Assembly: GCA_041661445.1 (NCBI GenBank)
Contig: JBAZUK010000001.1
Location: 1-64,000 of the forward strand
Source: JBAZUK01 sp041661445
Lineage (GTDB): Bacteria > Chlamydiota > Chlamydiia > Chlamydiales > SM23-39
Direction: 5' to 3'
Length of the DNA stretch: 64,000 nt
Part shown: positions 26,868 through 36,051 of the stretch, piece by piece
How positions within the stretch are numbered: position 1 is the stretch's first letter
How the letters are laid out: every line of letters starts with the position of its first letter
Position numbers and translations under genes: made by a program
The notes under the pieces: model-generated
Database searches by the model: none
The model's input: only the letters and a program-made list of their open reading frames with translations
Told to the model about the DNA's origin: nothing

Positions 26868-28220
26868 TCAGGGTTCAAAAGAAGGAAATCTTTTTCTTCC
26901 TTCATTTTTTGTTATTTTTATCGGCTCTTTTTGTTTAATATTTATTAAATACAATTCCGATTCGCTCACATCTTCGGTATTATATACAATATTTAAACTG
27001 TCATTTGCAAAAATCGGATTTTCTTTATTCATCGGTCCTGATGTGAGCTGCCATTCCTCATCAGTATCGAAATCATAGATCCATATCTGTCTTATCTTAT
27101 CTGTTTTAGCACTATATGCTAATTTTTTTCCATCTTTAGACCATGAAGGAGATACGTTTTCTCTGTTTTTTTTAGTTATCATCTGGGCGATCGGTCTTTT
27201 TCTTAAATATAAATCATCCGGTATTTTTATTACATAAATGCGCGGAGTTCCGTCTTTATCAGAGACAAAAGCGAGCTTTTGGCCGTCATTTGAAAATACG
27301 GGAGATGCATTGGTTGCATTCGGAAATGAAAATAATTGAATTGGTTTACCGATGGTCAAACCATTTTTGTCCAGATGCTGTAAAAATATATCAGGCCGTC
27401 CGGAAGCGTCACAGATAAAAGCTAGTTTATCGCCTTCATAGGAAACACTGGGGAGTAATTGATTTCCTCTTAGTTTTATAAATTGCATTGGTTCTTTTTT
27501 ATTCAAGGAATTTTTAAAAAGCTTAGGCTGTCCTTCAATATATGATACGTAAATGTATTCTTTTGAGATGCTCTTGGGAATAAAGATCGGATGGACCAAA
27601 TAATTATTATCAAAGCTTAATTGATTTGCATTTTCTCCATCATAATCGCACATCCAGATTTCAGATTTCCATTTTGATTTTGAACTAGCTGTGTTTTTAT
27701 CTTTAATGGTATATAAAATTTTCAGGCCTGCTATGCCTTTTTGTCCAAAAAGAAATTCATGAATATTATCGCTTAGTTTGTGGATTGTTACTCTATCTTC
27801 ATTAAGATTGCCTGTTAAATCAATATGGGAAAATGTTTTTATATTGTCTTTATCGACATCGTAAATATAAGCATTTATATAGCTGAAATTAACTTCGGTT
27901 TTCAAAATGAAGGTAATTTTTTCTTTTTTCCAATAGCTTTTCTCGAAAGCAATTTCTTTATCGAAGTGAGAAACCTTAAAATCATCTTTTGTCGAATTAG
28001 CAACTACTTTGGTATTGCCGTTATAATTCATGTCAAATTTCAAAACTGAATGCAGTTTTTCCAAGTATGATTCCTGAAAATTGCTTTTTTCGTTAAAAAC
28101 TTTTGAAACATAGATCGGCATAAGCGGTTTTGAAGTTTCAAGACTTACCTGAATTTCTTCAGTTGCAAACATTGAACTTATAAAAGTTAGAAAAAAGTAA
28201 AAGAATATTTTTTTATTCAT
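26868..28220 (-). CDS. tolB: Tol-Pal system protein TolB
   Basis: A 450-residue periplasmic protein. A signal peptide (FFYFFLTFISSMFA) is followed by an N-terminal alpha/beta domain and a six-bladed beta-propeller at ~190-445. The propeller shows repeated S-x-(D/K)-G-x-K-(L/I)-A-(F/Y) blades, such as SPVFSNDGQKLAFVSDKDGT and SPSWSKDGKKLAYS. TolB binds Pal and the inner-membrane Tol complex to drive outer-membrane constriction. Its start overlaps the end of the TonB/TolA-like gene by eight bases, so translation is coupled. Confidence 0.93.
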   Translation of the reverse strand: MNKKIFFYFFLTFISSMFATEEIQVSLETSKPLMPIYVSKVFNEKSNFQESYLEKLHSVLKFDMNYNGNTKVVANSTKDDFKVSHFDKEIAFEKSYWKKEKITFILKTEVNFSYINAYIYDVDKDNIKTFSHIDLTGNLNEDRVTIHKLSDNIHEFLFGQKGIAGLKILYTIKDKNTASSKSKWKSEIWMCDYDGENANQLSFDNNYLVHPIFIPKSISKEYIYVSYIEGQPKLFKNSLNKKEPMQFIKLRGNQLLPSVSYEGDKLAFICDASGRPDIFLQHLDKNGLTIGKPIQLFSFPNATNASPVFSNDGQKLAFVSDKDGTPRIYVIKIPDDLYLRKRPIAQMITKKNRENVSPSWSKDGKKLAYSAKTDKIRQIWIYDFDTDEEWQLTSGPMNKENPIFANDSLNIVYNTEDVSESELYLINIKQKEPIKITKNEGRKRFPSFEP

Positions 28221-29043
28221 TTTTAAAAATCACAATATATTTTTTAGGTTTATCGAACAATTTATTCATACTTTCAAATGATAGCTCAGAGAGCCTATTT
28301 TTTAAATAATTTTGATTTTCATAACTTTGATATTCCAAAACTTCAATCTCTGATATTTTTCCATTTGGATCTATTAAGAATTTAATTTTTACCTCTCCGT
28401 ATTCAGGCAGTTTTAAATAATTTTGAAGCTCTCTGATAAAAAGGGATTTGTAATCACTATCATCATCATCATTTGATCCAACTGATGCATTTTCAGTGGT
28501 TTCGATCTCGAATTTAGAATTAATGACTTTATCAATATTGATTTTCGTGATTGGTTTGGGAACTAAAAGTTCTGTAGAAGAATGAGTATTGGTTTTAGAT
28601 TTATCAAAACTCTCAACTTGTTTTTCTAGTTTATCAACCAGTTTTTCAAAATCATTTGAGAGGGGCTGTTTTTGAACTTTAGAAATTTTTTTCTGTTCGA
28701 CAACAGTATTTTTTTTCACTGTTTTGTTTATTTGCGGTTTCTTTTCCTCTTTTATGGCTTTCTTATTTTCTTCTTTCAAAGATTTGAGTTTGTTATTCTG
28801 GCTCTCCGCTTTAATGTTCTTTTGCGTATTAATTGCTATAATTTTTTTTGCAGGAGGCATTTTTTGATTGCTTACCTTGGTAGTTACATTTTTTACGTTT
28901 ATAGTATTAACTACTATACTTTTGTTCTTAAATTTTTTCGGGCTGAAATGTATGGATAAAGACAATATCAATAGAACATGAAAAACAATAACAGTATAAA
29001 CAATTTTTTTATTTATTTTAAAAAGAACATCTTTATCCTTCAT
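28213..29043 (-). CDS. TonB/TolA-like energy transducer
   Basis: A 276-residue protein from the ATG at 29043, four bases past the exbD stop; a longer TTG-initiated version would overlap exbD by 35 bases. One N-terminal membrane helix (~16-36, IVYTVIVFHVLLILSLSIHF) is followed by a Lys/Asn/Ser-rich periplasmic linker. The C-terminal region (~205-276) resembles the TonB/TolA C-terminal fold: LKLPEYGEVKIKFLIDPNGKI, EIEVLEYQSYEN. By position between ExbD and TolB it should couple the proton channel to TolB-Pal, as TolA does. It lacks the classical Pro-rich TonB spacer. Confidence 0.75.
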   Translation of the reverse strand: MKDKDVLFKINKKIVYTVIVFHVLLILSLSIHFSPKKFKNKSIVVNTINVKNVTTKVSNQKMPPAKKIIAINTQKNIKAESQNNKLKSLKEENKKAIKEEKKPQINKTVKKNTVVEQKKISKVQKQPLSNDFEKLVDKLEKQVESFDKSKTNTHSSTELLVPKPITKINIDKVINSKFEIETTENASVGSNDDDDSDYKSLFIRELQNYLKLPEYGEVKIKFLIDPNGKISEIEVLEYQSYENQNYLKNRLSELSFESMNKLFDKPKKYIVIFKNE

Positions 29044-29047
29044 ATGA

Positions 29048-29461
29048 TTAATTTGGTTGTAAAATAAGATCGATCTGTTCAAAACCGCTATTTTCAGCTA
29101 AATTTTTTATTGATTGATATGTACCGAAAGATGCTTTTCTGTCATGCAGAAGCTGAGGGTTTTGATCAGTTTTAAAAGATTTTTTTTCTTTTAATAATTT
29201 TTCTAATTCTTTTAGCGTTACTAATTTGTTATTAAACCAGATTGAATTATCTTCCTTCACTTTTATTACAATACTTGTTTTAGATATGTTTTTATCGCTT
29301 TTTGTAGAAGAATTAGCTAAATTTATGTGGTCGACTTCAAGAAGCGGAGCAATAATAATAAACGATATTAAAACAACAAAAACAACATCGATCAAAGGAG
29401 TCAAATTAATTAGATTTTCATCAGATGTATCGGTGATTTCAATCTTTTTTTTCTTTCTCAT
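29048..29461 (-). CDS. exbD: ExbD/TolR biopolymer transport protein
   Basis: A 137-residue protein with a short basic cytoplasmic N-terminus and one membrane helix at ~20-42. The helix carries the essential proton-conducting Asp in NLTPLIDVVFVVLI, the ExbD/TolR signature. A periplasmic domain follows (IVIKVKEDNSIWFNNKLVTLKEL). Together with ExbB it forms the proton-driven motor for the TolA/TonB-like protein encoded next. It begins one base after the exbB stop codon. Confidence 0.92.
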   Translation of the reverse strand: MRKKKKIEITDTSDENLINLTPLIDVVFVVLISFIIIAPLLEVDHINLANSSTKSDKNISKTSIVIKVKEDNSIWFNNKLVTLKELEKLLKEKKSFKTDQNPQLLHDRKASFGTYQSIKNLAENSGFEQIDLILQPN

Positions 29462-29462
29462 A

Positions 29463-30170
29463 TTATTTAATATCTACGTTTCTATATTGGATCTCTAAAG
29501 AAGAGATCAAATATTGCGAAAAATGTTCCATTTCGGATCTATAATTCTTGATCCAGTTTCTTAAATAATTATGTGCAACTAAAGCCGGTATTGCAACTAT
29601 TAGTCCCACAATAGTTGTGGCAAGGGCCATGGATAATCCTGATAATATTGAGGTGTTGCCATTTAAAATACTATGAGACTGCAAAGTATTAAACGTGATC
29701 AAAATACCCCATACGGTGCCCAGAAGTCCTAAAAAAGGACCTAACGTTACAACAGTTGGAAGTATAAACAAGTTTTTTTCCAGCTGTTTTATCTGTTTGG
29801 AAATTTCAGCTTCCAGATGGGAATCGATCAGCTCAACATCTGCTCCTGACATATAGACTTTTTGTCTTTCATCAACAAAAAAACGGTTTTTATTCAAAAT
29901 TTCAAAAGCCTTTTCTTTCAAACTGTTATAAATGTCGTTATATGGATATGAAATATCTGAGTTCGTATTAATATTTAGCAGGTTATCGATATTGGATTTT
30001 ACAAGATTTGAAAAATTACTATTTAGATAATTTAATTTCCTTGCTAACCAAATCTTATGTATAAAAATTATCCATGAAGTTATCGATAAAGAAAATAGTG
30101 CAAGAAAAATTAATTTTCCAAAAGCATCGGATTGAAAATACGCATTTAAGATTGGTGAAGCTGCAATCAT
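29463..30170 (-). CDS. exbB: MotA/TolQ/ExbB-family proton channel
   Basis: A 235-residue inner-membrane protein with three hydrophobic segments (~16-35, ~135-160, ~180-203). The conserved TolQ/ExbB signature lies around LPTVVTLGPFLGLLGTVWGILITF and GLSMALATTIVGLIVAIPALVAHN. It is the pentameric channel component of the Tol or Exb motor. First gene of the envelope operon, with a clear ribosome binding site (GAGGTAG) before ATG. It is transcribed divergently from tatD across a 262-base gap. Confidence 0.93.
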   Translation of the reverse strand: MIAASPILNAYFQSDAFGKLIFLALFSLSITSWIIFIHKIWLARKLNYLNSNFSNLVKSNIDNLLNINTNSDISYPYNDIYNSLKEKAFEILNKNRFFVDERQKVYMSGADVELIDSHLEAEISKQIKQLEKNLFILPTVVTLGPFLGLLGTVWGILITFNTLQSHSILNGNTSILSGLSMALATTIVGLIVAIPALVAHNYLRNWIKNYRSEMEHFSQYLISSLEIQYRNVDIK

Positions 30171-30432
30171 ATACTACCTCATTTATTTTACATTTTTACA
30201 TTTTTGGCTTTTCAAGAAAAGTATAGAATTTTTTAAAAAAAATATTAATGCATATTTTAAATGATAGATATTCAATTTTATACTTAAAAATTCTAAATTA
30301 TTAACTTTGAGACTAAAAAAACGATGATTTGATTTTAATTTTTAAAATGTTAAAAATTAAATAAACATATCTGAAAAAAATAGATGATTTTTAGTTTTTT
30401 ACAAAAATGATAAAAAAACAAAAGTTTTAAAA

Positions 30433-31206
30433 ATGAATTTTTTTGATTCGCACGCTCATTTAACAGACCTCAATGCTTATGAGGATAAAGATATTGTTAT
30501 AAAAAGGGCTATAGATGCCGGGGTTAAGAAAATTGTAAATATCTGCTGTAATATAAAAGCTTTGCAAGAAGGCATTGAATTATCTAAAAAATATGATTTT
30601 ATTTACAATTCTGCTGCCACTTCACCTCATGATGTTGAAAAAGAAGGAGGTACATTTTTTCCGATTGTTGAAACTGCGGCAGAAGAAAAAAAAATAATTG
30701 CAATAGGGGAAAGCGGATTAGATTATTACTACGAACACTCACAAAAAGAAACCCAAAAGAAATTCTTAATAAAATATTTAAATCTTGCAAAAAAATATCA
30801 GCTACCGGTTGTGCTGCATGCTAGAGAGGCTTTTTCGGATATTTTTGAAATCCTGGATGAATATTATCAAAACCAAAGAGCTGTTATTCATTGCTTCAGT
30901 GGCACTAAAGAAGAAGCTAAGAGTGCTTTAGATAGAGGTTTATATATATCTTTCAGTGGAATTATTACTTTTAAAAAAACTGAAGTTTTAAAAGAAGTAG
31001 TTAAATTTGTCCCGCTTGATCGCATTTTGATTGAAACAGATTCTCCTTTTTTAGCTCCGCTATCAAAAAGAGGAAAGAAGAACGAGCCGTCGTTTATTGT
31101 AGAAACAGCTAAAGCTGTCTCTGAGATAAAAGGTGTGTCTTTTAATGATCTGGCTAAAAAAACATATGAGAACACAATGCTTTTTTTTAACATTAAAGAG
31201 TCTTAA
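30433..31206 (+). CDS. tatD: TatD-family metal-dependent DNase
   Basis: A 257-residue TIM-barrel hydrolase. Metal ligands of the TatD family are all visible: SHAHL near residue 6, GESGLDYY at ~94-101, LHAREAF, IHCFSGT and IETDSPFLAP near residue 205. TatD proteins are 3'-5' exonucleases and deoxyribonucleases linked to DNA repair and turnover. Length is typical (255-265). It has no strong ribosome binding site. It lies 232 bases before the sdh operon, an arrangement also found in Chlamydiaceae as I recall. Confidence 0.93.
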   Translation: MNFFDSHAHLTDLNAYEDKDIVIKRAIDAGVKKIVNICCNIKALQEGIELSKKYDFIYNSAATSPHDVEKEGGTFFPIVETAAEEKKIIAIGESGLDYYYEHSQKETQKKFLIKYLNLAKKYQLPVVLHAREAFSDIFEILDEYYQNQRAVIHCFSGTKEEAKSALDRGLYISFSGIITFKKTEVLKEVVKFVPLDRILIETDSPFLAPLSKRGKKNEPSFIVETAKAVSEIKGVSFNDLAKKTYENTMLFFNIKES

Positions 31207-31438
31207 AATAACTTACGGCTGATTTTTTGATAATAATTTATTTTCTCTTATATTCTGTTTGATTTAAGAAAATAATATAGCTTATATGAACTAAAAATTA
31301 GGTTAAGTATATCAAGAAAAGGACTAAAAAATCCTAATCTAAAAATCTAAAGACATCTTTCTTTTTCCATTTGCCAATATTAAGATTTTCTGGAAAGGAA
31401 ACTATTTTTTTTTTAACATGTCTTAAAAGCAAAGCTTT

Positions 31439-32281
31439 ATGAAAAAAATAGATTTACCAGTTTCTTTTGCATTTAGAAGAGTACATTCCTTAATAGGATT
31501 TTTTCTAACTCTTTTTTTATTTGAACATTTCATGACAAATTCTTTAGCTGCTTACTTTTTTAATAAAGGAAATTTTTTTATTAAAATGGTAAATCTGCTT
31601 CAATCGACACCATATTTGCATTTTATAGAAATATCTTTGATCGGAATACCAATAATGTTTCACTTGGTTTTTGGGGTTCAATATATTTTAGGTTCAGAAA
31701 ATAACGCTTCTAAAACCGATGGCTCCAGGCCTTCTTTATTATATGCAAGGAACAAGGCATATGTTTGGCAGAGAATAACAGCTGTTTTCATTGGTGTTTT
31801 TATTGTTTTTCACGTTGCACAGATGAGATTTATCAATTATCCAAAAAAGGTATCCTTAAATAATCAGATGTTTTTTTTAGTAAAGATAAAAGAAGATAAA
31901 TTAACAAACGAAATTTTAAATAATATCGGCGGAATTCATGTTAAAAAAAGCGCTATATTAAGTAATGAAAGTTTGTTAAAGGTCTATAATGAATTTAAAT
32001 TAAAAAGTGATGAAATGATAGCGATGACAAATGAGAGCGGGAAAGCTATTTTTCTTGTTGTAAGAAATGTTCTAAAAAATCCGGTAATGGTAATACTGTA
32101 TACATTATTTGTTATCTCAGCGTCATACCATGCGCTTAACGGCTTTTGGACTTTTTTAATAAGCTGGGGCGCAATAATTTCTATTAGATATCAGGATTTA
32201 GCAAGGAAATTTTGTTTTTCTCTTCTTTTGATCATTATGTTCCTTGGATTATTATCAGTTTGGAGCAGTTTTTTATATTAA
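31439..32281 (+). CDS. sdhC: Succinate dehydrogenase cytochrome b558 subunit
   Basis: A 280-residue membrane anchor of complex II, of the single-subunit B. subtilis SdhC type. Five hydrophobic helices are visible, with His residues placed to bind two hemes: RRVHSL (~His16), FEHFM, IMFHLVFG, VFHVAQMRF and SASYHALNGFW. It is longer than usual (about 200) because a hydrophilic insert of ~60 residues (VSLNNQMFFL...NESGKAIF) lies between helices 3 and 4. It passes electrons between quinone and SdhB. First gene of sdhCAB; sdhA follows after eight bases. Confidence 0.88.
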   Translation: MKKIDLPVSFAFRRVHSLIGFFLTLFLFEHFMTNSLAAYFFNKGNFFIKMVNLLQSTPYLHFIEISLIGIPIMFHLVFGVQYILGSENNASKTDGSRPSLLYARNKAYVWQRITAVFIGVFIVFHVAQMRFINYPKKVSLNNQMFFLVKIKEDKLTNEILNNIGGIHVKKSAILSNESLLKVYNEFKLKSDEMIAMTNESGKAIFLVVRNVLKNPVMVILYTLFVISASYHALNGFWTFLISWGAIISIRYQDLARKFCFSLLLIIMFLGLLSVWSSFLY

Positions 32282-32289
32282 GGTAGGAA

Positions 32290-34149
32290 ATGGAAAATAG
32301 AGTTATAGTTGTCGGCGCCGGGCTTGCAGGTTTATCCTGCGCAATCAAGCTGGCTGAAAAAAATATTTTTGTTGATTTAGTTTCTCTGCTGCCTGCTAAA
32401 AGATCCCATTCGGTTTGCGCGCAAGGAGGTATAAATGCAGCAATCTCAAAAGAAGATTCTGCTTTTATCCATGCTTATGAAACAATTAAAGGAGGAGATT
32501 TTTTAGCTAATCAGCCTGCTGTTATTGAGATGTGTTTAGCTGCGCCTTCAATTATTGAAATGATGGATAGTTTCGGCTGTCTTTTTAACAGAACTAAAGA
32601 TGGCAGTATTGATTTTAGAAATTTTGGCGGCAGCTTATATAAAAGAACAGCATTTTCCGATGCTTCTACTGGTCAGCAGTTAATATATTCTTTAGATGAA
32701 CAGACAAGACGCTATGAAGAAAAAAAAATCATAACAAGATATGAGCATCATGAATTTTTAAAACTTATTAAAGATGAAAATGGATCGGCCAAGGGGATAA
32801 TTCTTCAGGATATTAATAATTTAAACATTTTTTCCATAACTGCTGATGCAGTAGTTATTGCAACAGGAGGTCTTGGTGTAATATTTGGTAAGTCCACAAA
32901 CTCTTTTGCCTGCACCGGATGCGCCAATGCTGCGCTTTTTATGCAGGGAATGAAATATGCCAATGCAGAGTTTATCCAGATTCATCCGACGGCCATTCCG
33001 GGACATGATAAATTAAGATTGATTTCTGAATCCGCTAGGGGAGAAGGAGCTAGAATCTGGGTTTATGGAGATGATGCTAAAACAATAGAATTTCCCGACG
33101 GCTCTTTTCAAAAATGCGGCAAAAAAAATGAACCCTGGTATTTTTTAGAAGAAATGTATCCAAAGTATAAAAATTTGGTTCCAAGAGATATTGCAGCTAG
33201 AGAGATACTAAAGGTTTGCAATAAGGGTCTTGGAGCTGATAATAAAGATCAGGTTTATTTAGACGTCACACACCTTAATTCCGAGAGTTTAAAAAAATTA
33301 TCATCCTGTTTGGATATTTATGAAAAATTCACATCAGAGGATCCAAGAAAGATTCCGATGAAAACTTTTTTAGCAGTTCATTATTCAATGGGAGGCGCAT
33401 GGGTTGACTGGCCTGCATCCGATGATAGTGATAGAGATAAAAGATTTAGGCAGATGACTAACATTGAAGGGCTTTTTAACATCGGAGAGAGCGATTATCA
33501 GTACCATGGCGCTAACAGACTGGGGGCAAATGCTCTTTTGGCCTGTATTTATAGCGGACTTGTTGCAGGCGATGAAGTTAATAAATATATATCTTCCTAT
33601 AAAAAATTAAATACAAAACTATCAATAGAGAATCAAATAAAAGATGAAATTAAGAGACAGAAGAAGTTGTTAAATCAAATGGGGAAAGAAAATGTTTTTC
33701 AGCTTCATAATGAGATGTCTGATCTAATGTTAAAAAACGTAACGGTAACAAGAGATAATAAATCTCTTAAAGAAACATTGGATAAACTAAGAGAAATAGA
33801 AGAAAGGTCTAAAAACATTTCTCTTCAGGATAAATCAGTTCAGTTAAATCAAAGTTACTTGTTTGCAAGAGAGTTTTTTTATATGGTGAAGCTAGCTCAA
33901 GTGATAACAAAATCAGCTCTTTTAAGGAATGAATCCAGAGGATCCCATTATAAAAAAGAATTTCCCAAAAGAGATGATTTAAATTTTTTAAAAACGACGT
34001 TAGCTACATATAATGCTGATAAAAATGATGTAGATATCTCATATGAAAAAGTGGATTTAAGGCATTTTGATCCAATGCAAAGATCATATGAAAAAGAAGA
34101 GTTTGTTCCATCGATAAAAAACTTTAAAAAATTCGAGCCTGTTTTATGA
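32290..34149 (+). CDS. sdhA: Succinate dehydrogenase/fumarate reductase flavoprotein subunit
   Basis: A 619-residue catalytic subunit of complex II. It has the FAD-binding motif VVGAGLAGLSCA at ~6-17, the covalent-FAD histidine in SHSVCAQGGINAA (~His41), the substrate-site sequence IHPTAIPG, and SESARGEGA with the catalytic Arg. A good ribosome binding site (AAGGTAGG) precedes the ATG. The sequence is of the Bacillus/chlamydial type. Its stop overlaps the sdhB start by four bases (ATGA). Confidence 0.96.
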   Translation: MENRVIVVGAGLAGLSCAIKLAEKNIFVDLVSLLPAKRSHSVCAQGGINAAISKEDSAFIHAYETIKGGDFLANQPAVIEMCLAAPSIIEMMDSFGCLFNRTKDGSIDFRNFGGSLYKRTAFSDASTGQQLIYSLDEQTRRYEEKKIITRYEHHEFLKLIKDENGSAKGIILQDINNLNIFSITADAVVIATGGLGVIFGKSTNSFACTGCANAALFMQGMKYANAEFIQIHPTAIPGHDKLRLISESARGEGARIWVYGDDAKTIEFPDGSFQKCGKKNEPWYFLEEMYPKYKNLVPRDIAAREILKVCNKGLGADNKDQVYLDVTHLNSESLKKLSSCLDIYEKFTSEDPRKIPMKTFLAVHYSMGGAWVDWPASDDSDRDKRFRQMTNIEGLFNIGESDYQYHGANRLGANALLACIYSGLVAGDEVNKYISSYKKLNTKLSIENQIKDEIKRQKKLLNQMGKENVFQLHNEMSDLMLKNVTVTRDNKSLKETLDKLREIEERSKNISLQDKSVQLNQSYLFAREFFYMVKLAQVITKSALLRNESRGSHYKKEFPKRDDLNFLKTTLATYNADKNDVDISYEKVDLRHFDPMQRSYEKEEFVPSIKNFKKFEPVL

Positions 34150-34904
34150 AGTATATTTTAAAAATTTTAAGAGGGAATAGCGAAAAACAGCATTTCGAAG
34201 AATTTCAGCTGGAATATTTAGAAAATTCCAATATCATCTCAGCTTTGATGCAGATTCAAAAAAATCCGATAAATATTCATAATCAGCTGGTAGCTCCCAT
34301 AAGTTTTGAAATGAGCTGTTTGGAGGAAATTTGCGGCGCCTGTTCGATGCTGATTAATGGTTATCCAAGACAGGCTTGTTCCACATTGATAAAACCTCTT
34401 TTAGAAAAAAGTAATGTTATTACTCTAGCTCCTTTGTCAAAGTTTTACCTTATCAGAGATCTGGTTGTAGATAGATCTAAAATGTTTGATCAGCTGAAAA
34501 AAATGAAAGTATGGATTGAAACAGATGCTAATATGAATAAATACGGCCTTAAAATAGATCCTTCTCTTAGAGATGCTTTGTATATCTTGTCTCGATGCAT
34601 GACTTGCGGCTGCTGTCTGGAAGCATGTCCCCAATATAATCATCATTCTAAATTTATTGGACCATCAGTAGTATCGCAAATAGCTTTATTTACTAATCAT
34701 CCATATGGAAAAAATATTAAAGAAGAGAGGCTTTCTTTCATTATTAACTCAGGCGGAGTCGCAGAATGTGGGAATGCTCAAAATTGTATTAAAGTATGTC
34801 CCAAAAGCATTCCCCTTACCGAATCTATTGCTAAAATGGGAAAAGAAGGAACAAAACATATTTTAAAAGAATTATTTTCTTTTAAAAAAAAATCTGAAAA
34901 ATAA
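34146..34904 (+). CDS. sdhB: Succinate dehydrogenase iron-sulfur subunit
   Basis: A 252-residue subunit carrying three Fe-S clusters: the [2Fe-2S] motif CLEEICGACSMLINGYPRQAC (~59-79, key residues Cys), the [4Fe-4S] motif CMTCGCCLEACP and the [3Fe-4S] motif CGNAQNCIKVCP. It carries electrons from SdhA flavin to quinone at SdhC. Translationally coupled to sdhA by a four-base overlap. It converges on lplA with a 20-base gap. Confidence 0.95.
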   Translation: MKYILKILRGNSEKQHFEEFQLEYLENSNIISALMQIQKNPINIHNQLVAPISFEMSCLEEICGACSMLINGYPRQACSTLIKPLLEKSNVITLAPLSKFYLIRDLVVDRSKMFDQLKKMKVWIETDANMNKYGLKIDPSLRDALYILSRCMTCGCCLEACPQYNHHSKFIGPSVVSQIALFTNHPYGKNIKEERLSFIINSGGVAECGNAQNCIKVCPKSIPLTESIAKMGKEGTKHILKELFSFKKKSEK

Positions 34905-34924
34905 AATTAAGAAGTTTTTGATGC

Positions 34925-35620
34925 TTAAATCGAAATTATTTGTGTAGAATAATTTATATCTAGTTGAGGTGCTTCGATCTCTTTTATCTGCTGACAATTA
35001 AATGAAGATTTTAAAGTTTTATATAGATTTTCAAAGAATTCATTTTTGGAAATATAAGGTGATATTTTCGTAATAAAATCTTCATGATTTCTTTTGTTGC
35101 GATAAGCAGGCGCCTTTTTTGGAACTTGAAGATATTTATTAATTTTTTTTATATCGAAATCAAATAAAAAAGATGTATGCAGAAGAAATCTGTTCTTTTT
35201 AATGTATTGAGCATTTCCTGCAATTTTTTTATCCTTAAAAACAAAGTCATTTTCAATTAGTTTAAAATCTTCACTATCAAATACCTTTTTATAAAAGCCT
35301 TCCGACCATTTCATGATAGTTTCTGGATAAAGATCGATTTTTAAAAGATCACTAGAAAATATAAAGGTTACAAAAACTGTATCTTTATCAACAAAAACAC
35401 TGCCCCCGCCGGAAAATCTTCTTATTACTTGTATATTATCTTTCTTGGCATTGTTTATATGAACTAGCTCATTTGATTTATTGCTTATTCCCAAAACAAT
35501 AGCATCCTTTCTTCCTTCGCTGATAATACAAAAGGAATCTGTTTTTGCTTTTAATAAAAATTCCTCTAATCTGAGCTGTGAAAATATATCGACTTCTTTT
35601 GTTTGAATTATATTTATCAT
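34925..35620 (-). CDS. lplA: Lipoate-protein ligase A (short form)
   Basis: A 231-residue enzyme that attaches scavenged lipoate to the E2 and GcvH subunits. The family motifs RRFSGGGSVFVD (~70-81, lipoyl-AMP site) and the catalytic Lys in KKIAGNAQ (~130-137) are clear. It lacks the C-terminal accessory domain of E. coli LplA (338 residues), like other short ligases. Beside mnmG, as in Chlamydiaceae (from memory). It starts 14 bases after the receiver-like gene, suggesting co-transcription. Confidence 0.9.
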   Translation of the reverse strand: MINIIQTKEVDIFSQLRLEEFLLKAKTDSFCIISEGRKDAIVLGISNKSNELVHINNAKKDNIQVIRRFSGGGSVFVDKDTVFVTFIFSSDLLKIDLYPETIMKWSEGFYKKVFDSEDFKLIENDFVFKDKKIAGNAQYIKKNRFLLHTSFLFDFDIKKINKYLQVPKKAPAYRNKRNHEDFITKISPYISKNEFFENLYKTLKSSFNCQQIKEIEAPQLDINYSTQIISI

Positions 35621-35634
35621 GAAAATTTTTAAAA

Positions 35635-36051
35635 TTATTGTTTAATTTTTGATGAAACAGCAGATGTTTTGCTTATCACATTTTGTTCATTTTCGCATTT
35701 TTTCAGTACTAATTTTAATTCTTCTTCTCTTATTGGTGAATATAAAAAATCAAAAACACCTGCTTTAATTGCTTTTTCTTTAAATGATTTTTTTAAGTTT
35801 GATGTTATTAAAATAATAGGCACAGTAAAAAGCTTTTTTCTTTTTTTTAATTGAAAAGGAATCTCTAAAGAAGGGTCGATGACATTGTCAATTATCACCA
35901 AATCTATTTTAGTATTCTCAGCTATTGATAAAACGTTTTCTAATTTTTCAGTTTCGATTAAATGATAAAGATTTCCTAAGGTTTTTCTTAAAAAAGATTT
36001 AGTATTGAGATCCTCAGTAATAATAAGAGCTGTTTTTATTCGATCATTCAT
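35635..36051 (-). CDS. Degenerate stand-alone receiver-domain protein
   Basis: A 138-residue protein consisting of one CheY-like fold. The ATG at 36051 is chosen over an upstream TTG extension. The acidic pocket (Glu13-Asp14 in ITEDLN) and phospho-acceptor Asp55 (LVIIDNVID) are present, as is Thr/Ser at 83-84 (ILITSN). The conserved Lys of the KP motif is replaced by Ser105 (LYSPIREEE). Loss of this Lys usually impairs phosphorylation-induced switching, so it may be a constitutive or phosphorylation-independent binding module. There is no output domain and no kinase nearby. It is co-directional with lplA and lies between mnmG and lplA. Confidence 0.72.
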   Translation of the reverse strand: MNDRIKTALIITEDLNTKSFLRKTLGNLYHLIETEKLENVLSIAENTKIDLVIIDNVIDPSLEIPFQLKKRKKLFTVPIILITSNLKKSFKEKAIKAGVFDFLYSPIREEELKLVLKKCENEQNVISKTSAVSSKIKQ

